From contig JAQQWL010000007.1 in assembly GCA_038363925.1 (NCBI GenBank), forward strand, positions 1,736,001 through 1,800,000: a DNA stretch of 64,000 nt, given 5' to 3'. The DNA comes from Apiospora phragmitis (taxonomy: Eukaryota > Ascomycota > Sordariomycetes > Amphisphaeriales > Apiosporaceae). The notes below the pieces were generated by a model that had not been told where the DNA came from, searched no databases, and saw only the letters and a program-made list of their open reading frames with translations. Below, one piece after another: positions 45,734 to 58,084 of the stretch. The position numbers and the translations under genes are program-made. Within the stretch, counting starts at the first letter, position 1. Each line of letters begins with the position of its first letter.

Positions 45734-48700
45734 GTTGGGCTATGGGGTGTGTTCCTCAGCGGTGGACTGCTGACGGTGACGGATATCGCGAAGTCTATCG
45801 CAAATGCATCACATTGAATCAATTGATTTTACCAACGTTTGACGTAGCCGCACATCGTGGACGCGCGCCTACGCGTTGGCTGGGCTGGATCGATGTGGGG
45901 AATACCCATCGCAGTACAGTAGCGTAGCCTGGCCGGCTGTCTTGAGAGGCTGCAGCTACGGAGTACACTGGCTACAGGTCCCCTAAATTCCGAATCCCCA
46001 GCGGTAGAACCCCTACGGTACCACTAACCTACTGCCTAAACCTTACAGACCCAGCAAAAGATACCCGTACGTGACTGAGTCATCGTTATGCAAGCCTGCA
46101 AGCAGCATTCTAGAAGATCTGGAGAAACCGCTTTACCCGTCTGCGCATAACAGCGAGAGGAGCTGTCTGATGTTGCGTTATTTGATGATCAAATAGTTTC
46201 GCCAAGGGCATGTGGAATGGTCTAACGGACGAACTACATTAACGGGAGGCTGTGTCAACATTGAACAACCCAGAGGAGCCCCAAGACATTCCCGGACAAT
46301 TGATTCATCGATGTCCTGCCCGGAAATCCTGCCCAGAAATCCCGCTGTCTGCCAAGCTGCTTGCCGGACCGCATAAATGGCATTACCCAGGCAATGGACC
46401 GCATGGACCAGGACACACTCCTTGCGCTAGACTTGCGCTAGATCAGCCTCATCGCCATCTCCTTACCATGTCTCATTTCCATTTTTAGGTCTGCAAGGCC
46501 GGCTTGTGTGGTGCGATGCGATGCGATGCAACGCGACGAATGAATACTTGTATCAAGATTTTGCTCATTTAGCGCCCGTGATTGGTTTGCTGTCCCTCAC
46601 CAACTATTATGCTGGTAGTCAGATGGATAATGGCCCATCTGACCGATGCGATGATACTCTACTACTGACTCGCCTTGCGAGGTCTTCGCGGTAACCGTCT
46701 CTTAGCCTAGTAATCCGCATTATTAGTACAGTAAACGTCGGTGTTTACGTACAAGTACGATACACAATCTTCTGTTGAAATCCTCACGTACCCGACTTCT
46801 TGGGAGTTGAAACGGGTTAACCTAAGTCGACTACTTACACAGACAGGGAGCATCCCTATCGGTCTATACATACCGACCGCCCTTTTAAGAGAGAACTAGC
46901 CCAGGGCTTCTCCGTGATACAGGCTGATCATCTAACCACTAAGCTAGGACGGAACTGCTTACGCCGTTTGAACATCGATGAAAAGTTGCACTGCCGATTA
47001 TGCCGAGCACGAAATAGTCGGGAGGCAGATCAGTCCCATAATCATTGAAAGCAATCAAACCTTATGGAGATCCATATCGATACGCGGCACTTATTGGAAT
47101 ACCATGCGATTTTGGCATGGTTTTAATATTATGTAGGATCAGATAATACGTGGAATCCAGGTTGTGCTATATCGGTAATCTTCCTCGTGACAATCGATAT
47201 GTACTCGGACAGACACGGCTCTCTTTACCGACAGAGTTTAGGCTGTCGGACACGCCAGGTAGCGGTTTCTCTACTCGTGACAATAGTTTGGACCGGAATA
47301 GGCAAGGTGACAAGCCATTGATTGGGCTTAGGGGTTTACCTTTCTTTTGGTTCCATCTCAGGGCTCTTCTCACATAAGCACTTTAGGCCTTGGCTTAGGT
47401 CCCTGTCCCGTCGGTCGTAAGCTCGGGAGCAGCAAGCAAAGCCTGCAAGACAGGGTAGCCATATGCAAGGAAAAGCCCCCCTCATGCATCGCACCTCGTG
47501 AAGGAGTTTGAACGTTTGCAAGAAGAAAAGCTCTGAAGAAGTTGGAAAGGAAAAGTGGACTTCTTCAGCTTCAATCTTGATGTGCGAATGCAGCTGACGA
47601 CCACTCTCAAAGAATACTTGGCCCATGCAAGTTCCTGGTCTCACTGTGAGAACAGGAGTGTCTACTAGAGGCATTGTGAAACTGCCAGGAGGTGCGGACG
47701 GGGGGAGACGGGGGGAAGCACAGTGCCTCATGAGTCCAGCCCACAGTCCATGGGACTCCTTCTCTCGTCAAATAGACGATTGTCGGGCCGGAAAACAGGC
47801 CAGTCCAGCTCTCGTCCTGCTCACACTGTCGCGATTCAATAATTATCTCCCACCCCTGGTCAAGCCCGTAGGACTGGCTGCCAAGATAACTTTCCCACGT
47901 TCCCCTTGGTTCCCTGGGGAAAAATTGGTGGATGCGCCGGGCCCAGTTGTCGTCCGCAGCAGCCTAGTAGTGCCCTGATAGTGCCCAGTTCCAGACCTCC
48001 AGCAGTAACATTAACCCAGCACAGCCCTTTTTCCCAGACGTTTAATCGTGACATTCAAAGTGTTCTTCTCACAGCCTCCCCGAATGGCTTGTTGTTTTAG
48101 TGAAATTCCCCAGCTCTCTTGTATTTTCTGAAGAGGAAAAAAAATTCCTTTTTGCATAGCCTCATTTGCAGGCTGACGTCCGCTCTTTCGTGACTCGTTC
48201 CCCAACCTATCCCTCCCTCTTTTTCCCCAATTGCATCATTGGCTTTTGGCATAAGGGGTTGTCGAGAAAGATAGACCACCCCCCCCTTCCTTCTGTCTCC
48301 TCCCTCACGCACGTCCACGTACATACTCCCCTTCTCGAACAAGAGGGAAAACACGATCTTTGCTGCATTGGATTTGCCGCTCGCTTAAGGACCACCATCA
48401 CTCACTCACACACCAAGACCGAGGCCAAGAAGACCCCAAGGCTCATCAATCATTCCCCATTCCCTTACCATTTCCTGGACGACTGTGTGTACCTATATTC
48501 TCTCGCACGCGCCAGAAGAAAAAGAAGAAACTCCGAAGCAGGACTTCCAGCTTTCATAGGTGTCTTGTCTGTCCGGCTAGTTGGCGACCCCCCTGGCCCA
48601 TTTGGTCCTTCGGCATCACCCACGTTACGGATCAAACTCCTCAGCTTGTTTCAGCCAACCCAACCATCGCTGGCCATCTAATTAATTCGCATCTCAGCAC

Positions 48701-49118
48701 CGGGCGAGCGACAAGAAACCGTTTTGTCGCCTTACTCGTTGCTTTCGTCTCTCCTTTCCTATCTTTGAATATCTTCAGTCGAAAAAAATCCGTATCTCTG
48801 CCAAAGGAAGCCTGGTTGACGCGCCACGCATCAACATACCATCCGTCACATTCTTCTCCTCTGCATTCTGCCTAGCCTCTAATATAGCGGCAAACCCGTC
48901 ACATTCGTTGCGTTAATCTATTCTAACGTGAGACACCCAAAACAACCAACGAGACTCAGCGCACAGCTGGCAACAACGTCTCCCAACGCCCAATCAATCG
49001 TCCGAAAGATTAGACTTCTTTCTTTATTGAATCCGGCTCCTCAACTTAACGTGAGGAGTCATTCCTATAACTGCCCGCCCTGGCTTCCCAACGAGATCCG
49101 CGCCTATCTCTCCTTGAG
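45734..49118. other. Intergenic, with tRNA-like relic and pyrimidine-rich leader
   Basis: No protein gene is supported. A TACGGAGTA nonamer lies at 45957-45965, a short GATGC-type repeat near 46508-46536, and a tRNA-like relic at 46877-46953. The last kilobase is CT-rich and probably holds the promoter and long 5' UTR of the UPF0658 gene. Confidence 0.55.
46877..46953 (-). pseudogene. tRNA-Asp/Glu-like relic
   Basis: The minus strand reads TCCGTCCTAGCTTAGTGGTTAG, with the A-box part TAGTGGTTAG intact, then CCTGTATCACGG where tRNA-Asp has CCTGTCACGG, that is two added bases in the anticodon loop. The 77-nt stretch closes with GGGCGG, which can nearly pair with the TCCGTCC start. The B box is degenerate (GGGCTAGTTCTC), so a functional tRNA is unlikely. 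Confidence 0.4.
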
Positions 49119-50478
49119 ATGGATCCAGGCTTTTCTGAACAGCAATCCAGTTACGCGCAATACCCGCAGTACGATCAACCACCACAGGCTCCCGCCCAGT
49201 TTCCTCAGTATCCCGCCCAGCAACAACCGCGACAATCGTACCCGCCCCAACATCAGTTCAACGGCGCTTTTCCCAGCATGGCTGCGTCGACCAAGCGTAG
49301 CCGTGGTGGAAGTCTGGTCAAGGGCACCGGCGAAATCTTTCAGAAGAAATGGCCGCGATACTTCTTGTTGGTCGCATTCTTGCAGGCCGTCCTCTGCATT
49401 GTTTTTGAGGCGTAAGTTCCTCTTGGTATTATTCGCAGCATCCTCCGGGTGGTGGCTAACATCGTTGCAGCTATACCTTCGCCAAGTTTCAAGGCAGTCT
49501 GAAGGATATGACCCAGCCTATATTCCAGAAGGATGAACAGGTCCAGTCCCAACTCAAGACGATTCCTACATTCTTGGCTCTCTTCATTTTCGGGTTCCTC
49601 TACGTGCTGCTGCTCTGCTGGGATGCATTGCGCATGAAGAATACCATTCAAGTCATTGGCTTATGCATCGCAAACCTGGCCCTGCTGGTATACACGGCTA
49701 TCCAGATTGACCAGATTAAAGAGGCAGTCGACATTCTGAGAGCAAGCAACGCCATGGCGAAACCCGACCTTTGGACCGACGTCAAGCCTCTACTGGTTGC
49801 CGTTCCTTGTATCCTGGCCCTCACCAGCATTTTTCTCGGCTTCATTGCCTGGAAGCTGTACCAAGAGTTTGCTTGGGACATCCTGAAGCACATCGGAGCT
49901 GACTATCGGATGAAGAAGCGGTTCTTGTACTATCAGGTACGGGCGCATACACTGGACTGCGAGCGAAACGCATTGCTGACTTGCTACAGGTTTACATAGC
50001 ACTTCTGAAGTTCGATTTCTTCTTCTTCCTCGGATTTACGATTCAGTTCCTCGTCGTTGTTGGAGGTAAGACGGATGCCGAATTTGGTCTGACCTCGGCG
50101 GCGGTACCCGTCACGATCGCCATCTTGCTAGCGGCAGCAGTGTTTGTTCGCAAAGAATGGAAATGGGGCATGATCTTCGTCATCGTGCTGTATCTCGGAG
50201 GATTGGCCTACTTCATCTTCAAGTTGTCTCGAATCTATGACGCGACGCACAAGGATTTCTATAAGTCGGTAAAGAAGTCGCTGACTACGTTCGCCGTCCT
50301 GACTATCATCCTCATTGTCCTGACTATCATCAACGCCATGATCTGCATGTTCAACTTTGGGGCCGGTCTGAAGCAACACCTCGAGAACAAACCGCAGCGC
50401 GAGATGGACAAGGACCAGGCTAGTTACTCGATGAGCGATGTCAAGCCACAATTACCCAGCAGGATGACCATCGACTAA
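49119..50478 (+). CDS. UPF0658 Golgi-type multi-pass membrane protein
   Basis: Three exons, 49119-49411, 49471-49936 and 49990-50478, give 415 aa with clean phases (donors GTAAGT and GTACGG; acceptors GCAG and ACAG). A Tyr/Gln/Pro-rich cytosolic N-terminus (YAQYPQYDQPPQAPAQ) is followed by about eight transmembrane segments, near residues 80-97, 131-149, 158-178, 204-226, 260-280, 292-309, 313-333 and 353-377. Characteristic stretches include KKWPRYFLL, DADYRMK-type loop GADYRMKKRFLYYQ and HLENKP near the tail. The family's fission-yeast member is annotated as Golgi; its molecular role is unknown. The ATG at 49119 directly precedes the family-like N-terminus. No indels were seen. Confidence 0.88.
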
Positions 50479-51443
50479 GCATGATCGGGTGAGCAGGATA
50501 TAAGGAGTTCTTTTACCTGTACAAAATCGCACGATCATCACGACTCTCCTTTTGCATTTTCTCACAGATATCCGACCACGATTGGTCAAAAGTCAGCCTC
50601 TCGGGTTAGCGTGGATAGGGGGGGACAGGAACAAACCCCGGCACGTGTCCATTCATGGCGTTCAGCGACTGGTATTTTTGGTTCAATTCCCTTAATTTTG
50701 AGAAGGGTGGAGTTATACGGAATTATCTGGCGGCTTTATTCCCCATGTGTTGCATTCAAAGCTGGACACGTCCAGACGAGCGTTCATTTAGTGGCGATGA
50801 TATGGAGCAGGCTAGGTTCTGGGAAGCGTTTGGAAGTATTTACAATGAGCGTTTAGTTGTCCATGTCTAGTGAGTAAAAACTGGCTTGGATGGAGCGTAG
50901 AAGTAGATACGAAGAAGCGAAACAGAGCTATAGTTTCTGACATTCATTCCACTCGACACTGTTGAAAGCGTGCAATGGTGGACTTAATACCCGTATCCGT
51001 TCGTACAGACTCAAGTCTTCAGCTCAACAAGACCGGCCGAAATGCAGGTCTCGAGCTGCTGTTACACAGTCATCAGCTCCCGGGTATATATTACGAGAGC
51101 GAGGGCTTCTAGAATGCTGGCTCGTGGTCAGCCGCAGTCAGGGGTCGCAGCCATGGAAGTAAATGTAGACAAAATATGTCATTGTATTACTAAGAAACTA
51201 TAAGACCAAAATGGTCACGCAATGCGGCAGCCTTAAACTGGGGTGGGTATCTGCGCTTTCAATATAATAATAAATAATAGTAATAATGAGACCGGCCGTT
51301 AATACGACTTTCTTTTTTTCCCAAACACCGTTTTGCCATGTATGGCTATGCTTTACCCGTACTGCTGGCCCACATCTATAAGACAACAAAAGAAGGGAAA
51401 GAAGAAAAGGAGCAAGCGAGCGATGACATGATATATACGAAAA
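50479..51443. other. Convergent 3' region
   Basis: It lies between the ends of the UPF0658 gene and the STB6-like gene; no other feature was recognised. Confidence 0.55.
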
Positions 51444-54199
51444 TCATCTTAGTTCTTGCGTGATATTGGGACCCGTCCCTATCCCGGTCAAGGTCCGGAC
51501 GGCCCAATGCAGCCAGCCCTCACTCTCGAGCTGGGCCTTGAGCTCGTCGGCGCGCCTCTCGACGGCGTCGACCTGGATCTCGAACTGAGCAACGCCGTCC
51601 TCGACGTCGGCGACGCGGGAGACGAGCGCGTTGATCTCGTACTCGAGCTTGGCGATGGTGACCTCGACGTCCTTGACGGCCTCGGTGAGGTTCGCGCGCT
51701 CGCCCGCCAGCATTTCTTGGGAGTTGTCCTGGGCGCGCCGGTACGCGTCCATGAGCTGGTAGTACAGCGCCTGGAGCTCCTCCTGCTGCGAGGCGTAGCG
51801 CTCGTCCAGGGCCGCGATGGACTTGACCTTGGACTCGACCCAGGGCTGCATGCGGCGCGCGATGCCGTGCACGTTCATGTACAGGCCGCGCGCCACCTCG
51901 GCCAGTTGCGCCTGGCGATCCAGAACGGCATTCCGTCGACCGGCGAAATTATCATCCTCGTTTTCGTATTCGTCTTCGCCGTCCAGAGGCGCGAGCTCAG
52001 TCCAGGTCAGTACTGCTTCTTCCGCGTCGCCGAAGGAGAGCCGGCGGGGCCATCGATTCTCGTTGAGTAATGATGCCTGTGACTCAAGCCCAGCAACACT
52101 GTGTCTTCGGTGCAGCTGCAAGACCGAACTGTCCAGTCGACTCACGATCCCCAGCGCAGGCCCTTGGAGATCTTTTCTGTTGTCCTTTCCCATATCAGCA
52201 ACAGACGACTCGAGCTTGGCGACTTCATTGCGGATTTTTGACGTTTGCGATTGTCGGGCTATTGCATCCAACACCAACTTCCCGTCACCTTCTTGTACAA
52301 CATTTGGTTGTCCATCGGGAAGTATATCCGGTTGCTCAAATCCTCCAACCGAGACTGGTGCTGACGACGTATTTTCGACGTCTCTTCTGAACCCATCTCG
52401 ATATTCTTCCGGCTTGTTTTTCCAGGTAAAGGCTCTACCAATACCTGTAGGTGTAGGGCTTCCTATTAGGCCCGATGTCGGTGAGAGAAGTGAGTTATCA
52501 GTCCCTGAATATGCTGTCGTCCCGGATGACTCGTCTCTAGAGGGACAGGGGGCATGACTTCTGCCACCGGCGCCAGAGACAGCGTCCTTGATACGCCCAA
52601 GACCAGACCGCGCGTCGCTCATCTTCCCTGCAACGCTCTTGAAAACGCCTCTCCTTAACGCTTCTTTTTCCCCGGAGCTATCGGCGGCAACGCTAGTGGC
52701 AGAACCAGGGACTGTGCCAGAATAGACGGCCGGAGACTCTTCCTTCCGGCGTACACCAGGCTCCTCGTCCACAGGAGCAGAGTGTGTCCTCTTAACCGGA
52801 TCCGCCTGGTCATCTTTACCAAAAAGCATATTAGGCAGATCTGGCATCGACCGATCTTGCTGCTCAATTGCTGTTCGTTTCGGTTTTCCGTACCAAAGCC
52901 ATTTCGCTCGCTCGCCGTGAGCCAAACTGATGAACCTCTCCAGATCAAGGGTTTCGATGTCCCCTATACCTCCTTTATCTCGCCCTCCCACCATTCCCAA
53001 CACGAGCTCTCCCCTCTTTCCCCTATTTCTGTAACTGTGGATTTGACGGCTTTCTGCACTCCCCAACCTTCTCCGGCAGCAGCCTTTGCAGTGGCACCAT
53101 GAAGCTTGTGCAATGTCTGCCTGTCGAGTCGTCGGTTTCTTTCCAGCTTTTGATACTTCTGGAAGTAGCTGATTCCCCGTTTGGTAGCATCGATGTCGAA
53201 GACGTCTTTTGACATGGGCGCGCCGAAATAGCTGAGCCGATTACGGGCTCCCATCAAAAGCCCCAACAACGCAGCCACGGTAGTCGGGCCAAGGATACCA
53301 TCGGTAGGCTCGATATTGTAATACTCGGTTCCGAATTCCGTCCACCAGTCCCCGATCGCGGTCTCGGTCACATCACACAAGAGGCCATCAATGTAATCCT
53401 GCTCTAGTTTGCCAAATATCATCAGGGCCACTTGGCAAAGCTTTACTAATTCAATAACTGCTTCGGCAAATGTGATCTTCTCATTGGTTTTGTATAGTTG
53501 CAGAAATTTGGCTTTGGCGGCAGGGGTTGGCTCAGACAGCGTCATGCCCGAACGTCCGGAGCAACCCAAGCGTTTAAGGTCCTCGTTCACGATGAACTCT
53601 TGACGATGCAGCTTGATGTCTCCATCTGGGACTGGTATCACAGTCAGAGCAGAGGGGAAGCTGCTCAGATTGGTCAACATCAGCTCCCCCAAGGGAGTTT
53701 CCTTTGGCCGTGCATGAAATTGCTGGATGGCCTTGAAATAGACCCGCAGCTTGGGAGACCAAGTACTCTCATCCTGGGGGACACCAAGAACGCCGACCAC
53801 GACCGAGTGCTTCTCGTCGCCTGTATATGTCACTATGACCAATGTAGGTGACGAGCGAGAGCAAGCCCATTGTTCCACCATATATAGTTCGTAGCCACGG
53901 AGCACACTCTTTCGTTCAATGACATTGACAGACGGATCTTCCTCGAGATATCTGAAAGCGACGGGATCTGCCAGTACGATTCGACGGCGTTGCGGTCCTG
54001 CAGGCGGCGCAGATTCAAGAACGGCTGGTGTCATTTGTTGCGTTGAGTCGGAAGCTGGGGCCGAGGTAATCGTGCCGTCTAGTTGCTGTGGGCTGGCTCG
54101 CAGGTTGGTGTTTCTTTGCGAAGCCTGTCGCAAGAGGGTGATGTCTTCCTCTCTATGAATCCTTGCGTCGGACGCCGGCATGGGGAACCGGAACGCCAT
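51444..54199 (-). CDS. STB6-like (Sin3-binding) protein, one frameshift
   Basis: Yeast STB2/STB6 bind the Sin3 corepressor; the fungal family has a conserved N-terminal domain. Here MAFRFPMPASDARIH leads to FRYLEEDPSVNVIERKSVL, GYELYMVEQWACSR, LSSFPSALTVIPVP, NEDLKRLGCSGRSGMTLSEP and GILGPTTVAALLGLLMGARN, then KLERNRRLDRQTL and EGWGVQKAVKSTVTEIG. At this point the frame changes and continues GKRGELVLGMVGG, KGGIGDIETLDLERF, GERAKWLWYGKPKR, a Ser-rich linker and a C-terminal coiled coil (EVTIAKLEYEINALV). One base is missing in a G run at about 53011-53023. The total is about 918 codons with no introns seen. Literal translation would stop near 52964 after 411 codons. Family by recognition; function here is inferred. 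Confidence 0.82.
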
Positions 54200-55366
54200 G
54201 GTTTGGGGCTGCTGCGAGAATCTCTGCCTCGTAGCGACTCGGTTGCGTTTTCCCGCACGTATTCATTATTGGGGAAGACATCAAAGTTGCGATTCGGTAG
54301 GACGGGGAAGGGGGAGGACAAAAGGGGGTTCAGGAAGTTGGAGGCAACTGCCAACTTTCATGAATTCTTTGTATGTCCCAGCTCCCCGAGCTCCTTGAAG
54401 CATGTGAAGGTTTAAACCCCAAAGGATGTCGTGTTGTCGTATTCCCTGCAGTCCAGGTGCGTGTCCAGGTGGATGGGAGAGCTGAACCCGGAATACGACA
54501 GCGGCAGTTCCTGTTGAAACCGCCTGGAAGTAAGCTTAGTAGCAAAGTAATTCCACCTTGTTGGTGAAAGCTACGCTAACTTTCGGCGGGGTGTTGGGGG
54601 CCTTGGGGGCCAATGGACGTTTGTTCATGCGTCATTCCGAGTATTGAAGGGACCTGCCGGGACAGTGCGTGTATTTGAGGCCCGATCTACGCCAATAACT
54701 GAAGCTAAAATGCCGAATTAGCACTTAAGTTAGGGAGGTATGTACATTATGTACTTGGTTACGTGCCCCCCTCCCCCAACCTGAACATCAAATATATTCG
54801 GCTGGCAACGTAGGACATAAGTATTGAACAACCAGAATCGATTCCATATAATTACCAAAGAATACGTTCTGGCCAGTATTGATGAGTGAGAACACCATGT
54901 TCTACGTAATCATGTCACGTCATTGTGCCCAATCCCCAAAACACTGGTACCATTTGGAATGAGAAACAGAGGCATATGTACGGAGTACGTGGGTGAATAT
55001 AGCAGCGTTAGTTGCATATAGTGGAATCAACTGAGCTAATAGGTGCACAAGAAGCGCCACCATTAGCGCTGCCTGGAATCAACAACGCCTGCAGCAGAAC
55101 AACAACTAACTCCAGTCTCCAACGCCCTCGGTGACATCCATACTTTCCGATCCCGGTACATGTTGATTCAGTAGCTTCAACAATTTCTATCCACACCGTT
55201 ATGTTCGATCACTTTCGCCCAAGCGGTCGTCGATTACTTCCTGCATAGAGACGGCAAATTTTGTCTCGGGCGCGCCAAAGGGCGAACGGCGTACGCCTCA
55301 TCTCTGTATATCACCGATCGAACGACCTACAACGTTCCCAGTACTACTTACACACGCAGCGGCGAA
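54200..55366. promoter_or_regulatory. Divergent region between STB6-like and RMD5
   Basis: It holds the promoters of both genes and a TACGGAGTA nonamer at 54979-54987. No gene is supported. Confidence 0.55.
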
Positions 55367-56746
55367 ATGGCGATGCTACAACTTGAGAACGAACTCGAGA
55401 AGCTCACCAAGTCGGCGAGATTGTCCGAAGCAGTAGACGATGTCGACAAAATCATCAATTTACTAACCGAAGCGAGGCAGAGAGTGGCAGAATCAGGTGG
55501 GTAGCCCTTTGACCCCGGCCAACTCGACGTTATGCTGATTCCCAGTTCGATAGCCAACGATCTTCACACGACAATCCTTACTTTGACGAAGCTGCAGAAT
55601 CCTATCCGGGAAGGCCTGGAGGCCGTGAACGACGACTTGAAGGGTGTACACAAGGGTCAAAACAAGTTCGGGAAGGCTTTACAACAAGCATTCACAAATG
55701 ACAAGGTCATCAAGGGCACTCTGCCCACAGAGCATGACCCTATGGCTGCGCATCCAGACCTCATAAACCGTGCCATCGCTATGCACCTGTTGCGGGAAGG
55801 GCAGTTTGGTGTCGCATCTACCTTTATCAGTGAGGCACAACCGCAGGAGGAGAACTCCATGGCGCAGTTCCAGTCCCAGCTATCTCCGGCAACACTTGCC
55901 TCGCCAACATCACCGCGGTCTCCCACGCCCACTGATGTGCCCATAGTGGATGCTGACCCGTCCTCGGAGCTTTCGGCCCTTCACTCGGAGGCCCTCCAGG
56001 CCTCTTTCGCATCCATGTACTCTATCCTCTCTTCCCTCAAAGCACATGACTTACTGCCGTCGATAACATGGGCGCGGGCCAACTGCGCCGAACTAGAGGC
56101 CAGGGGCTCTAACCTCGAGTTTGAGCTTTGTAGATTGCAGTTCATTTGGCTCTTCAAGGGCCCAGAGGTGAACGGTCTGCCCGATACGCCGACCAACGGG
56201 CGTTCTGGAGCGTTGCAATATGCCAGAGACAACTTCGGCCGATTTCAGCATCGTCATCTACGAGAAATCCAGCAGCTCAGCTGCGCTATGGTCTACTCCT
56301 CCAACTTGGGAGCCTCACCTTACCGTGCCATTTTTGACATCACGCTCGCATTTGACGAGGTGGCGGCGTCCTTCACTCGCGAATTCTGCTCTCTGCTCGG
56401 ACTCTCTGCCGAGTCTCCCCTCTATGTTGCCGCCACTGCTGGCTCAATAGCGTTGCCGCAGCTCATGAAGTTCCTCAACAAAGTCAAGGGTAAAGGTACT
56501 GAGTGGACCACGGATCAAGAGCTGGCCTTTGAGACGCCGCTTCCGAAGAGCATGGTATACCACTCTATCTTCGTATGCCCCGTCAGTAAGGAGCAGACCA
56601 CCGACGCCAACCCGCCCATGATGCTTCCTTGTGGACATGTACTGGCCCGGGAAAGCTTGCAGAGACTCTGCAAGAACAACAAGTGCAAATGTCCTTACTG
56701 CCCAAGCGAAGGCCGCTTGCAGGATGCGAGGGAAATTGTTTTATAA
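55367..56746 (+). CDS. RMD5/GID2-type RING subunit of the GID/CTLH ubiquitin ligase
   Basis: GID2/RMD5 is one of two RING-like subunits of the GID/CTLH E3 ligase that degrades gluconeogenic enzymes. Exon 1 starts MAMLQLENELEKLTKS and ends VAES near 55496; exon 2 continues SIANDLHTTILTLTKLQNP to 56746. Visible parts are a LisH/CTLH-like helical region (HPDLINRAIAMHLLREGQFG, WARANCAELEARGSNLEFEL), a C-terminal CRA-like region (LQYARDNFGRF), and a degenerate RING: FVCPVSKEQ, MLPCGHVLARESLQRL, CKCPYCP. Length is typical. The intron is about 45-50 nt; donor GTGGGT leaves the phase wrong by one base, whereas a shifted GTAGCC donor restores it. Either that weak donor is used or a single-base indel is present. 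Confidence 0.85.
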
Positions 56747-57348
56747 TGACTCTGTACCGAGCTCAGCGAGGTAAGGAATCCGGCGTTCTATGGCTACAGG
56801 CTACATATCTTTTAGGCATTCCGGCGTTTTAAAGGGGGGTCTTCGAAATGACACTGCTCTGGTATCTGGCGTTGGGAGAACCACGAGACTGCCTTTTGTG
56901 TATATGTAAGCCACTCATGTGGACATTTTTGAATGAATTCAACTGCCATTGAAATATGCCCGAATGGCAAAACGAGATGTGCCTGATATCGCTCCTAATG
57001 CGAACAGACAAAGAACAATGGAGCAGGCATCTGTATCCCTATTACTGTATTCACGATACAGTATGCGGTACGTCAGATCCAGGTCACTTTATTCCATGGT
57101 TCAAATTACTGATTCCGCATCAGAAGTGGGGCACTTTTGCCCCCCCCTGCCGCCATCGGCTTATTTTCCCTGCTTTAGGTACCTAATGTCACCAATAAGT
57201 ACCTACCTAATGTAGCAACTAAGCCAGGCAGCCCGACTTGGTTTTGTAGCATCTTACATCAAGCAGCTTTCGGTCCAGCATCAGTCAATCCCACCAATGC
57301 TTCCTGCCTTCTTCTGCCGGGTGAACACGGCCTCTTGAAAAAGCTAGT
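56747..57348. other. Intergenic, no gene seen
   Basis: This is a short spacer between two plus-strand genes; nothing recognisable apart from a C run near 57140. Confidence 0.55.
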
Positions 57349-58084
57349 ATGGCCGCTGCTTCAAACTGCCCTCCTAATGTGTCTCAAGTAAGTTCTCTCC
57401 ACGGGTGGAAACTCAAAGCCGCGTTTGGTAGCTAATCGGTCTACGTCTTAGACAGAGATAGCAGCATTTCATGCTGAGCATTTTTCCTTGGCTGCACTCC
57501 AGCTCTTCTCTGCAGATTTTATTCAGAACTCAACAGCGACGAAAGATGATACGTACGACGCTAATGACGAATACCTTGAGGGCGAGGAAGAGGACGATTT
57601 GGGGTACTATTCTGATGGAGTTAAGCGTACTTTGACCGACGAACAGATTGCCATCTTTCGGCATTCGGAGCTCGAAACTCTGCGGCGCGAGAAATCCAAT
57701 GGTACAAAGAGCTCCAACTCCCTGGACGCTCGAAGCAAACCTAGCCCGCCAGATACAGATTCAACCAAGCGAGACGCGGGCCAGCACGACTCCGCCAGTG
57801 AAGATGGTGAATTAGAATCCGACACGCCCCAGCCCGTCTCGGCGGCGGCGAAGAGGAAGAAGGCCCGGAAGAACAGGAAGAAAGCTAGGAACGCTGCTCA
57901 TAATTCTCAGCAGAACGAACTTGGCTGGTTCAAGAAGAATGTCAAACCAGACTTGCGCAAGAGAACCTGGGACAAGGTCGAGACGGGAATGGACTCGTTG
58001 GACTATGAGGATGCACCTCAGCCTGAATCCGGTAACGGTGCTGGGCCTCCCACCCAGAGACGGAAGATTTCGTATGATGACTGA
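57349..58084 (+). CDS. DUF3807-like nuclear-type protein
   Basis: Exons 57349-57387 (MAAASNCPPNVSQ) and 57452-58084 join in phase 0 across a 64-nt intron (GTAAGT..TTAG), giving about 223 aa. Features are EIAAFHAEHFSLAALQLF, LGYYSDGVKRTLTDEQIAIF, an acidic Ser-rich middle, a basic KRKKARKNRKKARN block that should act as a nuclear signal, and a conserved-looking end GWFKKNVKPDLRKRTWDKV plus RRKISYDD. I associate the YYSDGVKRTLTDEQIAIFRH block with fungal DUF3807 proteins, whose role is unknown. No indels are needed. Confidence 0.8.

Noticed and set aside
51456..52557. Long plus-strand frames
   Set aside because: They are antisense shadows of the STB6-like coiled-coil region.
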